A DNA stretch of 6,783 nt, taken from NCBI GenBank assembly GCA_902465105.1, contig CABQLM010000083.1:1-6783 (forward strand), in the 5' to 3' direction. Both the position numbers and the translations under genes were made by a program. The notes beneath the pieces are model-generated. The model was not told where the DNA came from, ran no database searches, and was given only the letters and a program-made list of their open reading frames with translations. The stretch comes from an uncultured Collinsella sp. Lineage in GTDB: Bacteria; Actinomycetota; Coriobacteriia; Coriobacteriales; Coriobacteriaceae. Position 1 is the first letter of the stretch. Each line of letters starts with the position of its first letter. Below are positions 5,518-6,783 of the stretch, piece by piece.

Positions 5518-6783
5518 ATGGCATCAGACGTTCGCGTCCGCTTTGCACCCTCACCCACGGGCAAGCTGCACATTGGCGGCGCCCGCACCGCTATCTATAA
5601 CTGGGCTTTCGCCCGCGCAAACGGCGGCACGTTCATCCTGCGCATCGACGACACTGACCCCACCCGTTCCACCGACGAGAACACGCAGATCATTCTGCGC
5701 GCCATGCGTTGGCTTGGCCTGGACTGGGACGAGGGTCCCGAGGTGGGCGGCGACTATGGCCCCTACGCCCAGACCGAGCGCCTGGACCTGTACAAGCAGG
5801 CTGCCCAGAAGCTTTGGGCCGAGGGCAAGGCCTATCCCTGCTTCTGCACCAAGGAGCAGCTCGACGCCGACCGTAAGGCCGCGCAGGAGCGCAAGGACCC
5901 CTTCCAGGGCTATCAGCGTCGCTGCCGCGATCTTGATCCCGAGGAGGCCCGTCGCCGCATCGAGGCCGGCGAGCCCTACGTCTTGCGCATCAAGGTGCCC
6001 GAGGACCGCGGCGACGTCGTCATCCACGACGCTGTCCACGGCGAGGTGACCTTCGATGCCAAGGAGCTCGACGACTTTGTCATCTTCCGCTCCGACGGCA
6101 CGCCCACGTACAACTTCGCGACCGTCGTCGACGACGCCATGATGAAGATCACCCACGTCATCCGCGGCGATGACCACCTTTCCAACACCCCGCGCCAGGT
6201 CATGGTCTACGAGGCCCTCGGCGCGCCCGTGCCCACGTTCGCCCACATCTCCATGATCCTGGGCGCCGACGGCAAGAAGCTCTCCAAGCGCCACGGCGCC
6301 ACCTCGGTGGAGGAGTACCGCGACGCCGGTTATCTGTCCGACGCCTTCGTCAACTACCTGGCGCTGCTCGGCTGGTCGCTCGACGGCGAGACCACGATCA
6401 TCCCGCGCGACGTCCTGGCCAGCAAGTTCTCGCTCGACCGCATCTCCAAGAATCCCGCGACCTTCGACCCCAAGAAGCTCGACTGGGTCAATGCCGAGTA
6501 CATCAACGGCATGTCCGACGCGCAGTTTGCCGACGAGATCATGATCCCCGAGCTGCGTGAGGCCGGCCTCATCGAGGGCAACGTCGAGTACGGCGAGGAC
6601 TGGATCGACGCACTTGCTGCCATCGTTAAGCCTCGTACCAAGATGCCGGTCGACGCCGTGACCGTCGCCGCGCCCATCTTTGCCACGGCCGAGACGCTCG
6701 AGTATGACGAGAAATCCGTCAACAAGGGCCTGGCCAAGGAAGGCATGGGTGCCATTCTGGACGCCGCCAAGGCCGCGCTCGAG
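5518..6783 (+). CDS. gltX: Glutamyl-tRNA synthetase, 3' end cut by the window
   Basis: A class I aminoacyl-tRNA synthetase that joins glutamate to its tRNA using ATP in the cytoplasm. The first 422 codons are present with no stop, against a usual length of about 470-510, so part of the anticodon-binding region is missing. PSPTGKLHIGGA (11-22) carries the HIGH motif and KLSKR (254-258) is the KMSKS-type motif. RIDDTD (42-47) and WDEGP are also family landmarks. Cys108-x-Cys110 and Cys136 lie where many family members bind zinc; the fourth position is Asp138 rather than the His of E. coli. FDPKKLDWVN (316-325) lies in the helical region after the catalytic core. The ATG at 5518 follows GAGGAG (5506-5511) with a 6-base spacing. 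Codon use is very GC-rich. Whether it also charges tRNA-Gln, as in organisms lacking GlnRS, cannot be told here. Confidence 0.97.
   Translation, partial: MASDVRVRFAPSPTGKLHIGGARTAIYNWAFARANGGTFILRIDDTDPTRSTDENTQIILRAMRWLGLDWDEGPEVGGDYGPYAQTERLDLYKQAAQKLWAEGKAYPCFCTKEQLDADRKAAQERKDPFQGYQRRCRDLDPEEARRRIEAGEPYVLRIKVPEDRGDVVIHDAVHGEVTFDAKELDDFVIFRSDGTPTYNFATVVDDAMMKITHVIRGDDHLSNTPRQVMVYEALGAPVPTFAHISMILGADGKKLSKRHGATSVEEYRDAGYLSDAFVNYLALLGWSLDGETTIIPRDVLASKFSLDRISKNPATFDPKKLDWVNAEYINGMSDAQFADEIMIPELREAGLIEGNVEYGEDWIDALAAIVKPRTKMPVDAVTVAAPIFATAETLEYDEKSVNKGLAKEGMGAILDAAKAALE

Noticed and set aside
5394..5600. Short plus-strand frame overlapping the REP-like inverted copy and the gltX start
   Set aside because: It begins within the repeat, crosses the gltX promoter and overlaps gltX in another frame; there is no ribosome binding site or known motif.
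5551..6294. 247-residue minus-strand frame opposite gltX
   Set aside because: It overlaps the well-supported gltX coding region in antisense, is rich in Val/Gly/Leu/Asp and has no family motif; a shadow of GC-rich codon use.

Overview
The window reads as a chromosomal segment of a high-GC Gram-positive gut actinobacterium. Coriobacteriia, and probably a Collinsella-like organism, is my best guess. That rests on the general look of the MetK and GltX proteins, the G/C-rich codon use of the enzymes, and an L-serine dehydratase with fused beta and alpha parts. No rRNA or species marker is present, so the assignment is inference.

Layout from left to right. (1) 1-88 is a short non-coding edge with two small hairpins, one possibly the cut-off terminator of the next gene. 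(2) 89-1813, minus strand: a membrane-anchored L,D-transpeptidase (YkuD catalytic domain, intact SHGCxNLR motif) with a long disordered cytoplasmic tail and PG4-like domains. It has its own good -10 box at 1871-1876. (3) 1921-1946: a 26-bp interrupted dyad between the transpeptidase and the next gene. (4) 1963-3570, minus strand: a one-chain iron-sulfur L-serine dehydratase with an ACT domain and a CxxCxxC tail. (5) 3571-3914: a 344-bp gap with a pair of 19-bp direct repeats, a 122-bp nested palindrome and a strong terminator hairpin behind metK. (6) 3915-5195, minus strand: metK, S-adenosylmethionine synthetase, preceded by a GC-rich leader hairpin. (7) 5196-5517: the divergent metK/gltX intergenic region with a REP-like cluster (two tandem 32-bp units and one inverted copy) and a candidate promoter on each side. 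(8) 5518-6783, plus strand: gltX, glutamyl-tRNA synthetase, cut by the right edge before its stop codon.

The four genes are housekeeping or metabolic and do not form one pathway or operon. The three minus-strand genes appear to be separate transcription units: metK has a terminator, and the transpeptidase has its own promoter. The links are loose: serine dehydratase degrades serine to pyruvate and ammonia, MetK makes SAM from methionine and ATP, GltX charges tRNA with glutamate, and the transpeptidase cross-links or decorates peptidoglycan. I see no new multi-gene system. The unusual content is in the gaps: repeat elements, palindromes and a possible metK leader regulator.
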